From Methanocellaceae archaeon UBA148 (lineage in GTDB: Archaea; Halobacteriota; UBA148), in contig DAHG01000025.1 in NCBI GenBank assembly GCA_002495885.1, positions 113,148 to 177,147 on the forward strand: 64,000 nt of DNA, written 5' to 3'. Of this stretch, positions 28,146 to 36,324 are shown piece after piece. The stretch's first letter is position 1. Each line of letters starts with the position of its first letter. Position numbers and translations under genes: made by a program. Below the pieces are notes generated by a model. That model searched no databases, had not been told where the DNA came from, and worked only from the letters and a program-made list of their open reading frames with translations.

Positions 28146-28568
28146 TTACTTCGACCTGACGTATTCAACCATGAACTTCGCAAACGTGTCAAAATCATCC
28201 AGCCTGTTGTGCAGGAAATCATGGAGAATGCCCGTATCAACCTCTTCATACATGTGGACCAGGACGTTTCTAAAGCCTGCCGCTAATGCGAATTCTTCTG
28301 CGAAATCCTTTGGCAAAATAGCGTGCTTTCCAAGAATCAATATCACGCTCTTGTAATCCTCGGGCTTTTCAAATCCCTCAACAGAGATGAGGATCTCGCC
28401 CATATCAAGCGTTGACTCTATCGCCAACTGGAAGTTCCTTTCGATGGCGCTCCTTAGCTCATAATCTCCTTCCAGTTCTTCCCTTGACACGTTTCTTTTT
28501 GACGATAAAAAATCCATGTACTTTTTCATCGACCGTAACTTGAGGGATATTTTTTCCTTTTCATCCAT
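28146..28568 (-). CDS. hepT: HepT-like toxin (DUF86 HEPN)
   Basis: A 140-residue DUF86/HepT protein. The toxin motif R-x4-H-x-Y is present as RNVLVHMYEEVD, the predicted RNase site of HepT and the site that its partner MntA modifies by AMPylation. It lies eight bases after the nucleotidyltransferase gene. The pair is a type VII toxin-antitoxin module. Placement between cas6 and cas8 ties its expression to the cas operon. Confidence 0.88.
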   Translation of the reverse strand: MDEKEKISLKLRSMKKYMDFLSSKRNVSREELEGDYELRSAIERNFQLAIESTLDMGEILISVEGFEKPEDYKSVILILGKHAILPKDFAEEFALAAGFRNVLVHMYEEVDTGILHDFLHNRLDDFDTFAKFMVEYVRSK

Positions 28569-28576
28569 AAGCTCAC

Positions 28577-29029
28577 CTAATAGGTGATGCCTTTCTCCAT
28601 CACCTTTCTCAGGAATATGTCAGAGGCCATCTTTTCATGATACCTCCTATCCAGATATCTGGATAAAATCCTTTGCTCGACGTCAATTTTTTTCCCCCCA
28701 TCCCTCATGAAGAGGGGGGCGTTGCATTTTATTATCTCGTAATTGAGGGAAACGGGCGCATCATTCATTACCACCAAATCCACTTTATCCGTTTTTAATA
28801 GCGAGACGATCCCGCTGAGGATGTTCAGCATCTCTTCATCCCTCTCCTCTTTGATCAAAGCATCGTTGAGATACACTCCCACGTCTACATCGCTCAACTT
28901 CCCCCTCCCCCCCCGGGCCATAGAGCCGAACAGATACGCAAGTTCAACGCATGAGTGAGCGTTAAACAGCCCTTTAATTTTCTTTAATACAGTCCCCTTT
29001 AATACAGTCCCCTTAGACACGACAATCAA
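28577..29029 (-). CDS. mntA: MntA-like nucleotidyltransferase antitoxin
   Basis: A 150-residue minimal nucleotidyltransferase with GSMARGGRGKLSDVDVGVYL (the GSx10DxD motif) and the third acid in VDLVVMND. MntA enzymes neutralise HepT by AMPylating its tyrosine. The N-terminus contains the repeat KGTVLKGTVLK, produced by a perfect 15-base tandem duplication at about 28983-29012, so the first residues may be variable or the start may be downstream. Confidence 0.88.
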   Translation of the reverse strand: MIVVSKGTVLKGTVLKKIKGLFNAHSCVELAYLFGSMARGGRGKLSDVDVGVYLNDALIKEERDEEMLNILSGIVSLLKTDKVDLVVMNDAPVSLNYEIIKCNAPLFMRDGGKKIDVEQRILSRYLDRRYHEKMASDIFLRKVMEKGITY

Positions 29030-29216
29030 ATCTCCTCTTTTTCAACGCGACCTTAATTTCTCCATTCTTATCTTATCGCAAACCCCATTGATAAGCCCCT
29101 TTTCCCATCATGGATAAGGAAGGCCGCGTTCGTCTGGTTTTAGAGCTTTTCGCTTTTTCAAAAACTCCCCCAGCGTTTTGTCCACTTTTTCACCTCTGCA
29201 CACCGCTCTCGGCTCG

Positions 29217-29960
29217 TTAGTCCTTATCGTTTCTCCTCAAGACTTCCAAACATCCAAAACCCATCGCATTCTTTTCTCCTATGCCGGCGTCGTATGCGAA
29301 GTTCAGCAACTCGGGGCTTGCTTCCAGATCAAAAGTAATCAGACTGCATCTTCTGGGCGTGGCATTTTCGCCACTGCCTATCAGAATGCGCTTTCCCTTA
29401 AAATACCTTACCCTTGTGATGTGAAAGTGAGCTTTTTCCGGAGGGGATCCATGATACTCAGTATAGCGCCCCACCAGGTTTTTATGAACGTTCTCATGAA
29501 ATTTGCCGTCTGTCGGGTAGAGGTCCCACTCCTTAAGCTCGCCGCTCTCCTCCCGCAGCGTTTTCACGAATATCGGGCTTATAGCCCTGAAGGTGGAAGG
29601 GCTTATGAGACTTTCCTGCTCCAGAATTTCGATCTTGTTCACGATGAACTTCTGGTCATAAAGGTGAAAATCTGGCTCCTGCAAAAGGCCTTCGGCAAAA
29701 CTTCTCACAAACTCGACATCTGGGGAGGTAAGGATGAAATAAGCATCCTCGAATGCCAGTCCTTTGCGCGATGGTTTGCGATCCGGGAGGATCAGATTTG
29801 AAAAATTGTAGAACTTGAAGCCCTGATGGGAATGAGATTCATTTGCGAGACGGATGTTTCCGAGCGCCAGCTTCCCATATAACATCGAAGCTAGGGCATA
29901 TTGGTAATCAAAAGGAAGCAATCCTTTTGAGACCTTTCTTACGAATATTTTGGCGCGCAT
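29217..29960 (-). CDS. cas6: crRNA endonuclease Cas6
   Basis: Cuts the CRISPR transcript within each repeat. The 247-residue RAMP protein shows two ferredoxin-like halves and the C-terminal glycine-rich loop GIGEKNAMGFGCLEV. A histidine-rich segment (ESHSHQGFKFYNFS, around residue 42) lies where catalytic His is often found in Cas6. It is the first cas gene on the strand and is separated from cas8 by the MntA/HepT and HEPN genes. The 3' end sequence has a partial copy at 28113-28143. Confidence 0.92.
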   Translation of the reverse strand: MRAKIFVRKVSKGLLPFDYQYALASMLYGKLALGNIRLANESHSHQGFKFYNFSNLILPDRKPSRKGLAFEDAYFILTSPDVEFVRSFAEGLLQEPDFHLYDQKFIVNKIEILEQESLISPSTFRAISPIFVKTLREESGELKEWDLYPTDGKFHENVHKNLVGRYTEYHGSPPEKAHFHITRVRYFKGKRILIGSGENATPRRCSLITFDLEASPELLNFAYDAGIGEKNAMGFGCLEVLRRNDKD

Positions 29961-30052
29961 GTAGTTGGGTCAGACCAAATTCTATTACGAAAGAGGATTC
30001 CTTAAGAGTTTCGATTTTTATTCAAAACTTTAGCAAAGGCCCCCTAACACCT

Positions 30053-30328
30053 TCATGCTTTTTTGAACTTGATCTCCAGCCAATCCCCGATGAAGGTCCC
30101 GATTATGAAGATGATCGTGAGATAGATTACCCCGATTAGTACGCCTACAAGGGTCCCTACAGCAAACAGCAGCCAAACTCCTGTAAAAAAACCCAGAAGG
30201 GAGAAGATGACACCGAGAGCCAATCCCACCATCGACCCCTTTTTCAAGAGAGCGGTCTTGTCTTCTTTCCCTGACTTAACGTACCCGTAGATCAGTCCAG
30301 CAATGCCCACGAGAAGCTCCAACACCAT
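30053..30328 (-). CDS. small hypothetical membrane protein
   Basis: A 91-residue hydrophobic protein with an N-terminal segment (LELLVGIAGLIYGYV), a central glycine-rich segment (about 31-54) and a third segment (about 56-80) ending in a basic tail. I recognise no family. It may be co-transcribed with nothing nearby: the superoxide reductase gene ends 209 bases upstream. Frame, composition and length support a real gene, but function is unknown. Confidence 0.6.
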   Translation of the reverse strand: MVLELLVGIAGLIYGYVKSGKEDKTALLKKGSMVGLALGVIFSLLGFFTGVWLLFAVGTLVGVLIGVIYLTIIFIIGTFIGDWLEIKFKKA

Positions 30329-30537
30329 TTTTCACCCCCATGTCTTCAGCATATACCACTTCAACTTTATTAAATCAATGCTTAACCAACGACTGACTAA
30401 ATTTCCTCAAAACTCACAGCCCACTTTCCAATTCTGACCATAACATGAAATACTATGTATAAATCTGTTTATTTCCCCACATATAGAAAATCTTTGGATC
30501 TTTCGACTGGCACTGCAAACTGGCGTCGGAATGAGAC

Positions 30538-30918
30538 TTAATCTTTACTTCTCCACAGTCCGTGCAAATTGCAGCATTCTCTAGCTGTTATTTCATCAGC
30601 TTTGATGGCGAAGGTCGCTTCTGGGAGATCCTCGGATGTCAAGAATTGACGGTATGACTTTCCGTTGGCAATTATCTGTATCCACCCTATATGATGGTTT
30701 TTTTCCATCGGGTGTGGCACTGAGCCTATTTTAACTTTAACTCCGTCTTTTGTTCTCTCTATTACTGGAACATGCTTTTCCTTTCCGATGTCCTCGGTCT
30801 TTTCTTCAAGCAGCTCCATAGGCTGCCCGCAACACACCAGTTGTCCCACTCCTGCATACAACACTTCGACAATGTTGCCACAAATGTTGCACCTATAGAC
30901 CTGCAATCTTTTGGTCAT
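30538..30918 (-). CDS. dfx: desulfoferrodoxin (superoxide reductase)
   Basis: Reduces superoxide to peroxide in anaerobes. The 126-residue protein is the two-centre form: an N-terminal desulforedoxin site with CNIC and CCGQ, and the catalytic Fe site with HVPVIE, SVPHPMEKNHHIGWI and ECCNLHGLW, giving four His and one Cys ligand. The Glu-Lys pair next to the iron is GKEKH. Electrons could come from the rubredoxin encoded at 36.1 kb. A GGAGG lies upstream of the ATG. Confidence 0.95.
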   Translation of the reverse strand: MTKRLQVYRCNICGNIVEVLYAGVGQLVCCGQPMELLEEKTEDIGKEKHVPVIERTKDGVKVKIGSVPHPMEKNHHIGWIQIIANGKSYRQFLTSEDLPEATFAIKADEITARECCNLHGLWRSKD

Positions 30919-31140
30919 TTTAAGTCCTCCTTTTTCACCCCATAATTCCAGTTTTCTTCTATTATTTCTTGATTACTTAGTGAAGCGCGTGGGCCATCGA
31001 TTTGTAAAAAGGTTGAAGAGCATTCAATTCGTTGGATACGTGATTGTGCATTTATCGTTAGGTTAGATAAGCCTCACAGCCATATTAACTTGAAATATGC
31101 TATAGTTAAGGTGTGGTTTTTGTCGCCCCCGTAACCCCAA

Positions 31141-31371
31141 TCATTCTAAAGCTTGAAGTCCTTTATCTGTTATCATATATTTTCCGCGCTCTTCTTTCAA
31201 GTATCCCGCTTCCACCAGATCTCTCAATCCGCCTCTCACCCTGAAAAACGGGAGTATGAGCGTGCTCGCTATCTCCTCCGGTGTGCAAGGTTCTTTCGCT
31301 GTCTCTAGAATCTTCTCACCCAATAGGTTAGGTTTGCCGTCTGGACTGATGCAGGCCATAATATCACTCAT
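31141..31371 (-). CDS. winged-helix protein
   Basis: A 76-residue winged helix-turn-helix protein: LLGEKILETAKEPCTPEEIASTLILPFFRV in its parts forms the first helices and YLKEERGKYMITDKGLQALE the wing and last strand. It overlaps the peroxiredoxin gene by eight bases. It could be a redox-responsive regulator of this operon (one cysteine at the N-terminus and one in the helix), which is an inference. Confidence 0.75.
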   Translation of the reverse strand: MSDIMACISPDGKPNLLGEKILETAKEPCTPEEIASTLILPFFRVRGGLRDLVEAGYLKEERGKYMITDKGLQALE

Positions 31372-32023
31372 CCAACGTCTTTTTACAGAAGTACCAGTCC
31401 TTGCAATCGAATCCCTGTTTTAGTCGTTCTTCAGCGGCCTCCTGAGTCGGTGGTGGTGGAACTATAACCGGCTCACCAGGTCTCCAGTTAGCTGGAGTGG
31501 CCACATGATGTTTATCTGTTGTTTGCAGTGCATCTATGATTCTCAATATCTCGTCCATGTTCCTGCCAGTCGTCAGTGGATAGTATACCATCGCTCTAAG
31601 GATTCCGTCCGGGTCGATCACAAAGACGCATCTTGACGTTTCTGTCTTGCTCTCCCCGGGCATTATCATGCCGTAAAGGCTTGCCACCTCTTTGTTCAGG
31701 TCCGCGATCACTGGAAAAGGTATCTTCATACCGAATTTCTCCTCAATGTTTCTGACCCAGGATATGTGGGAATAAACACTATCTATGCTCAATCCCATAA
31801 GCTGGACATTACGTGCCTGCAGCTCATCAAAGATCTCTGCGAATCCTATGAATTCTGTCGTGCATACGGGCGTGAAGTCAGCTGGATGCGAAAACAGTAT
31901 GAGCCAACTTCCCCTAAAATCCGAGAGCTTCAACTTACCCTGTGTTGTTACTGCCTCAAACTCAGGCGCTTTCTCACCCAACATGGGTAACCTAATACTT
32001 CTTCCCTTCTGTTCTTCACACAT
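31364..32023 (-). CDS. peroxiredoxin, Prx6-like archaeal type
   Basis: Thiol peroxidase for hydrogen peroxide and organic peroxides. The peroxidatic site is PADFTPVCTTE, with the conserved Thr and Cys. The long C-terminal domain with ATPANWRPGEPVIVPPP and the final DCKDWYFCKK is typical of archaeal Prx6-class enzymes, where a C-terminal cysteine can act as resolving residue. At 219 residues it is full length. Operon with the winged-helix gene downstream. Confidence 0.92.
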   Translation of the reverse strand: MCEEQKGRSIRLPMLGEKAPEFEAVTTQGKLKLSDFRGSWLILFSHPADFTPVCTTEFIGFAEIFDELQARNVQLMGLSIDSVYSHISWVRNIEEKFGMKIPFPVIADLNKEVASLYGMIMPGESKTETSRCVFVIDPDGILRAMVYYPLTTGRNMDEILRIIDALQTTDKHHVATPANWRPGEPVIVPPPPTQEAAEERLKQGFDCKDWYFCKKTLDE

Positions 32024-32106
32024 ATATGTTATGACCTCCTTTGATTTCCATTAATTCCTAAATTAAAATCTTATATTTAAGATATGTGTATTATGTGTTC
32101 ATTTTG

Positions 32107-32496
32107 TTATAACTTATTCCCCATTTTCCCCTTATAATCCTTAACAGCTTCGTGAAGCGCATCGGATGCCAGGTTGGAGCAATGCATCTTCTTCGGGGGC
32201 AGACCTTCAAGCTCATCGGCCACGTCATTGCGGGTTATTTTCAGGGCTTCATCGACATGCATCCCCTTAGCCATCTCAGTAACCATGCTGCTTGTTGCAA
32301 TGGCAGAACCGCAACCGAAGGTTCTGAACTTAATATCTGTGATGATATCGTCTTTCACTTTAATAAAAATCTCCATCAGGTCTCCGCAGACCGGGTTTCC
32401 CACTTTTCCATGGCCATCTGGGGCGTCTATAACGCCCACATTTCTAGGATTTGTGAAATGATCCAGTACCTTTTTGCTATAACCTATCTGTGCCAT
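32107..32496 (-). CDS. iscU: Fe-S scaffold protein IscU
   Basis: Assembles 2Fe-2S or 4Fe-4S clusters. The three ligand cysteines are in GNPVCGD, RTFGCGSA and KMHCSNLA, with the Asp that follows the first Cys. The start at 32496 is chosen because GGAGG lies eight bases upstream of this ATG; the earlier GTG at 32511 overlaps that site. It follows iscS directly, so the two form an operon. Confidence 0.92.
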   Translation of the reverse strand: MAQIGYSKKVLDHFTNPRNVGVIDAPDGHGKVGNPVCGDLMEIFIKVKDDIITDIKFRTFGCGSAIATSSMVTEMAKGMHVDEALKITRNDVADELEGLPPKKMHCSNLASDALHEAVKDYKGKMGNKL

Positions 32497-32524
32497 ACAA
32501 ACTGCCTCCACTGTCTTCTTTATT

Positions 32525-33679
32525 TTATAGGGGTGAAAGTTCTCTCAACCTTTCAACCGTCTCCTTTGCAGCCTTTGAGATTAGGGGTATTTCTCCGATA
32601 TTATTTGATCGCCCAAGGGTTAAGACCATTGATCCGTGGGCCTCTTCGTGTTTCAAACCAATCGCCAATAGGACGTGCGATGGCTCCAACGTTTTGGAGC
32701 TGCACGCTGACCCAGTTGATACCTGCATGTTGTATTTCATATCCATATTCAATAGGATGCTTTCGCCCTCTATGCGACTGAACCTGAAACTGGCATGATT
32801 AGGGAGTCTCTGGCTGGGATGACCCGTAAGATACGCTTCCTCGATCTTTAGTATCTCCTCGACAAGTTTATCCCTTATTTCCTTGACCCTCTCATTTTCC
32901 TGTTTCATTTCATTCTTCATTATTTTTGCCGCTTCCCCCATTCCCAGAATTGCGAATATGTTCTCTGTCCCAGACCTAAGCCCCCTCTCCTGCCCACCAC
33001 CAAGAAGAATTGGTTGAAGCTTTACACCTGGTTTTATATATAATGCACCTGCACCCTGTGGTCCGTACATATCGTTAGATGACAGTGTCAAAAGGTCTAT
33101 CGCATCTTTTTGCACATCGATGGGTATACGACCCGCAGCGGCAGTTGCATCCACATGCAAATATAGACTTTTTTCATGGACTGCCTCGCTTATCTCTCTG
33201 ATGGGCTCTATGGTCCCTATCTCATTATTTGCGTACATTATCGATGTCAAAGTGGTATCTTTGGTCAAAATAGCGTTGATTCTCTCGATATCAACGATTC
33301 CGGTTGAATCAACCGGTATGATCCCCAACTCAAAACCACTTTTCAGAAGTTCTTTCATGGAGTTAAGGACCGATATGTGTTCTATGGCGCTTGCAGCAAC
33401 CTTTTTACCTTTCCCTATGTTCCTAAGAGCTGTTCCCTTAATGGCTAGGTTGTTAGATTCGGTCGCTCCACCGGTAAAGATGATACAATCCTCATTCTCT
33501 GCATTTATGAGTCTTGCAACTTTTTCTCTGGCATCTTCGATAACTCTTTTCGCTTCCAATCCCATTGAATGAAGGGATGAGGAGTTTCCAAAGCCACTTT
33601 TAAGAAAAGGTCCGGCAAAATCCAATATCCTTGGATCTACTGGCATCGATGATGCGTGATCCAAATATATCTTTCTCAT
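32525..33679 (-). CDS. iscS: IscS/NifS-like protein with Asp in place of the PLP lysine
   Basis: Fold and length (384) are those of group I cysteine desulfurases: GGATESNN, AIEHISVL (His101), LHVDATAAAG (Asp177) and the catalytic-loop Cys326 in STGSACSSK. The PLP lysine that normally follows His in SAHKIYGPKG is missing: the sequence is SSNDMYGPQG, so residue 203 is Asp and residue 202 is Asn. The same Lys-to-Asp change was described for Archaeoglobus fulgidus IscS, which was isolated without PLP. The protein probably does not desulfurate cysteine by the usual route but may still hold sulfur or iron with IscU. Confidence 0.9.
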   Translation of the reverse strand: MRKIYLDHASSMPVDPRILDFAGPFLKSGFGNSSSLHSMGLEAKRVIEDAREKVARLINAENEDCIIFTGGATESNNLAIKGTALRNIGKGKKVAASAIEHISVLNSMKELLKSGFELGIIPVDSTGIVDIERINAILTKDTTLTSIMYANNEIGTIEPIREISEAVHEKSLYLHVDATAAAGRIPIDVQKDAIDLLTLSSNDMYGPQGAGALYIKPGVKLQPILLGGGQERGLRSGTENIFAILGMGEAAKIMKNEMKQENERVKEIRDKLVEEILKIEEAYLTGHPSQRLPNHASFRFSRIEGESILLNMDMKYNMQVSTGSACSSKTLEPSHVLLAIGLKHEEAHGSMVLTLGRSNNIGEIPLISKAAKETVERLRELSPL

Positions 33680-33688
33680 GGACTGACC

Positions 33689-34045
33689 CTAAAACCACAT
33701 TGTTGCACTAGCCTCCAGTGCCAAGTCGTTCAGTGTTCCTGCGCCAACTATTTTTATTCCTTCTATCAAGTCAACTTTTTCCCAACCAAACATCTGTTTG
33801 GATGCTTCGCAAGCATAGATTTCAATTCCCATCTCCAGGGCCTTATTTATCATATCCAATACACTTGGAAAACTTCCAAGCTTTATCCTTTCAGCTACGC
33901 CCAGGAGCACGATTCTCAGGCCTTGACCTAAATAATACACTTTTGCGTCGATGTCCATCATATTCGCAGTTTGGGCCAAAACCAAAGGAGCGTACTGCCT
34001 TTCTGAAACATCACTTGTTTGCACATACAAAATAGAGTCTCCCAT
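33689..34045 (-). CDS. DsrE-family protein
   Basis: A 118-residue DsrE/F-like protein with alternating strand-helix pattern and the conserved cysteine region IEIYACEASKQMFGW. DsrE-like proteins bind or relay persulfide sulfur, usually with TusA. It lies nine bases upstream of iscS and downstream of a TusA-like gene on the same strand, which supports a sulfur-delivery role to the Fe-S machinery. Confidence 0.8.
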   Translation of the reverse strand: MGDSILYVQTSDVSERQYAPLVLAQTANMMDIDAKVYYLGQGLRIVLLGVAERIKLGSFPSVLDMINKALEMGIEIYACEASKQMFGWEKVDLIEGIKIVGAGTLNDLALEASATMWF

Positions 34046-34111
34046 TTTAGATCACCTGCCGTTCCTTATATTCCATTGAATAAGATACATATCTTACTCG
34101 TCTAATTTAAG

Positions 34112-34357
34112 TCATTTCATCCTTTTTATATAGAATGTCAATATTGTCCCCTCTTTTTCAAATTTCAGAATATCGTGTCCAGTCCTCTTGGCCCAACGCT
34201 TAATATCCTCTTCAGCTGCAGGGTCATCAGCATCAACCCTCAGCACCTGTCCTAGGTCAATGCCTTCTATTGCTTCCTTTGTCATGGAGATGGGCATGGG
34301 GCAGTAGAAACCGACACAATCCAGCTCTTTATCTGGCACAAGATCAGAATACGTCAT
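34112..34357 (-). CDS. TusA-like sulfur carrier
   Basis: An 81-residue SirA/TusA fold protein. The signature is LDCVGFYCPMPISMTKEAI, with the CPxP motif whose cysteine carries persulfide. FDA-like VDADDPAAEEDIKRWAKRTGH follows as in the family. Neighbours DsrE, IscS and IscU suggest it delivers sulfur for Fe-S or thiolation. Confidence 0.9.
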   Translation of the reverse strand: MTYSDLVPDKELDCVGFYCPMPISMTKEAIEGIDLGQVLRVDADDPAAEEDIKRWAKRTGHDILKFEKEGTILTFYIKRMK

Positions 34358-34469
34358 CGAATCCCCCGCATCTATTTTTCCTTTCCATTATTAGGATTAT
34401 CAACACCTATATCTGAACCACATAGTTATAATTTTATTTTCGTGTTTTTGTGCATCTTCTATACATCGC

Positions 34470-35384
34470 CTATGCATCAAAAATGTTTTTTGAAATGTAC
34501 TTAAAAGCTGAAAGACTTGCAATAGCTCCTTGCCCGGCAGCAACAATTATCTGTTTTTCGGGAACATCAGTAACATCCCCCGCGGCAAATAATCCGGGAA
34601 TATCAGTTTCACACCGCTGGTTCACAATGATCTCGTCCTTTTCGTTGGTATTGACACCACACCCTGGACCTTTGACAGGCATTGAGCCAATCTCGATGAA
34701 AACACCCTGCACATCTAGGATTCTTTCTGCAGATTTGTTAACCTGTATTTTGATGTTATTGACAAATTTATTGCCCGAAATCTCTTTTGTTTTGGCGTTG
34801 TTAAGGATTTCAACTTTATCTGATTTTTTTATCTTTTCTATCATTACCTCATCCCCTGCCAGGTCATCATCGATATTAATCAGATAAATTTTGTTTGCAA
34901 TGGACATTAGCTGAATAGCCGCATCCATGGCAGAATTACCACCACCGATCACTGCAACATCTTTTCCCGCAAATAGAGGTGCATCACATGTTGCGCAATA
35001 TGTAACTCCTCGGTTCCTGAATTTTATTTCGCCTGGCACGCCAAGTATCCTTGGCTCTCTTCCCGTAGCAACTATCGCAGTCAAACACTCATATTCTCCT
35101 TTATCCGTCTCCACTCTGAGATGATTGTTTAATTTTCTGACGCACAGTACCTCGGTATTTTCTTTTATTTCGATATCAAAACTTTTCAGGTGTTCTTCGA
35201 ACTTTTTTACCAGCTCAAGACCCGAGATAAACTGGTAGCCAATGTAGTTTTCGACGGTGCTAGAAAGTGATGCATATCCACCAATATTCTTTGTTATCAC
35301 AAGGGTCTTCATTTTTTTTCTTGCAGAATACACTGCAGCAGTTATGCCTGCAGGACCTGCTCCGACGATTATCAGGTCATACAT
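34470..35384 (-). CDS. trxB: thioredoxin reductase
   Basis: A 304-residue FAD enzyme: GAGPAGITAAVYSARKK at the N-terminus, the redox-active CATC, the second dinucleotide site GGGNSAMDAA and the C-terminal GLFAAGDVTD. It reduces thioredoxin-like proteins. The gene follows a glutaredoxin-like gene by three bases, so the two are likely partners. Cofactor specificity (NADPH, NADH or F420) is not clear from the sequence. Confidence 0.93.
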   Translation of the reverse strand: MYDLIIVGAGPAGITAAVYSARKKMKTLVITKNIGGYASLSSTVENYIGYQFISGLELVKKFEEHLKSFDIEIKENTEVLCVRKLNNHLRVETDKGEYECLTAIVATGREPRILGVPGEIKFRNRGVTYCATCDAPLFAGKDVAVIGGGNSAMDAAIQLMSIANKIYLINIDDDLAGDEVMIEKIKKSDKVEILNNAKTKEISGNKFVNNIKIQVNKSAERILDVQGVFIEIGSMPVKGPGCGVNTNEKDEIIVNQRCETDIPGLFAAGDVTDVPEKQIIVAAGQGAIASLSAFKYISKNIFDA

Positions 35385-35387
35385 TAA

Positions 35388-35621
35388 TTACTTACCTAGC
35401 TCCCTTTCTATCGCTCCTTTATCAAAACCCACAATGATTTTTTCGTTGATTTCAATTTGAGGGACTCCCATTTGTCCGGATTTTTGTATCATCTCTTCTG
35501 CAGCTTTGCGATCCACTGAAACGTCTACGTCTTCAAAGTCAACACCTTTTTCTTTCAGAAAATTTTTTGCCAGCCGACAGTAGGGGCATGTGGGTGTTGA
35601 GTACACCTTAATTTTTGCCAT
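35388..35621 (-). CDS. glutaredoxin/NrdH-like redoxin
   Basis: A 77-residue thioredoxin-fold protein with the redox motif CPYC in YSTPTCPYCRLAKNFL, the cis-proline GVPQIEIN and a C-terminal GFDKGAIER helix. It is the NrdH-type small redoxin reduced by thioredoxin reductase, whose gene is three bases downstream. A GGAGG precedes the ATG. Confidence 0.92.
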   Translation of the reverse strand: MAKIKVYSTPTCPYCRLAKNFLKEKGVDFEDVDVSVDRKAAEEMIQKSGQMGVPQIEINEKIIVGFDKGAIERELGK

Positions 35622-35828
35622 TTTTCACCTCCTTGTATTTTTCATGTTGTAACACAGGCTGGTAAACTGTTTGACAGCTCTGGAACCCACCACCATATGC
35701 GAAAAAGACAATTAATAATTAGCTCTTTTATTCCACAACCCAATAGTTTGACCTTATTTAACATAATTAATTGTAACACATAAATCCACTATTGGTTCTC
35801 AAGTGAAATGTTGTACCAATTACCTACC

Positions 35829-36053
35829 TCATACAGAAATAACTTCTTTTACCCCTGGTACTTCTTGTTTTATTGCCTTCTCTATGCCCATTTTTAGTGT
35901 CATCTGACTCATCATACATCCGCTACATGCACCTCTTAGCTTTACCTTTACCACGCCATCGGATGTAATCTCCACTAACTCCACATCGCCACCATCAGCT
36001 TGCAGCGATGGCCTCAGCTTATTTAAAACAGATTGCACTTTCTTGTCCATCAT
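35829..36053 (-). CDS. NifU C-terminal domain (Nfu) protein
   Basis: A 74-residue Nfu-type Fe-S carrier with the CSGC motif in LRGACSGCMMSQMTLKMGIE and the LRPSLQADGGDVELV opening. The start is placed at 36053, eight bases after GGAGG; the ATG at 36068 would overlap that ribosome site. It follows the rubredoxin gene by 38 bases on the same strand. Confidence 0.9.
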   Translation of the reverse strand: MMDKKVQSVLNKLRPSLQADGGDVELVEITSDGVVKVKLRGACSGCMMSQMTLKMGIEKAIKQEVPGVKEVISV

Positions 36054-36091
36054 GTTTCTTCCCTCCATTCAAAGATTTTTTTGAAAATTCT

Positions 36092-36256
36092 TCATTTTAC
36101 TAGCTTTTCGAACTGGTCTTTAGATACCCCACAAAGAGGGCAAACCCAATCATCTGGCAGCTCCTCAAAAGGTGTTCCAGGCTTAATCCCAGAATCAGGA
36201 TCGCCAACTTTCGGATCATACACATACTCACAAACCGTACATATATATTTATCCAT
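36092..36256 (-). CDS. rubredoxin
   Basis: A 54-residue rubredoxin: CTVC at residues 6-9 and CPLCG at 39-43 bind one iron, with YVYDPKVGDPDSGI and PDDWVCP between as in the family. A strong GGAGG lies eight bases upstream of the ATG. It follows fprA on the same strand and is likely the electron donor to FprA or to superoxide reductase. Confidence 0.95.
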   Translation of the reverse strand: MDKYICTVCEYVYDPKVGDPDSGIKPGTPFEELPDDWVCPLCGVSKDQFEKLVK

Positions 36257-36324
36257 CTTCTCAACCTCCTTTTATTACGGTTACACACCCAGAAGGGGTG
36301 TCACCCTTTTCTAGATTTTAGTAT

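Noticed and set aside
29030..29216. A 25-residue frame from a GTG (KTLGEFLKKRKALKP) between cas6 and mntA
   Set aside because: Too short, with no recognised relatives; possibly a remnant, but I cannot support it.
29178..29801. 207-codon plus-strand frame opposite cas6
   Set aside because: Antisense to a well supported Cas6; composition and lack of a start signal argue against it.
32152..32781. 209-codon plus-strand frame across iscU and iscS
   Set aside because: Crosses two conserved genes on the opposite strand; not a real gene.
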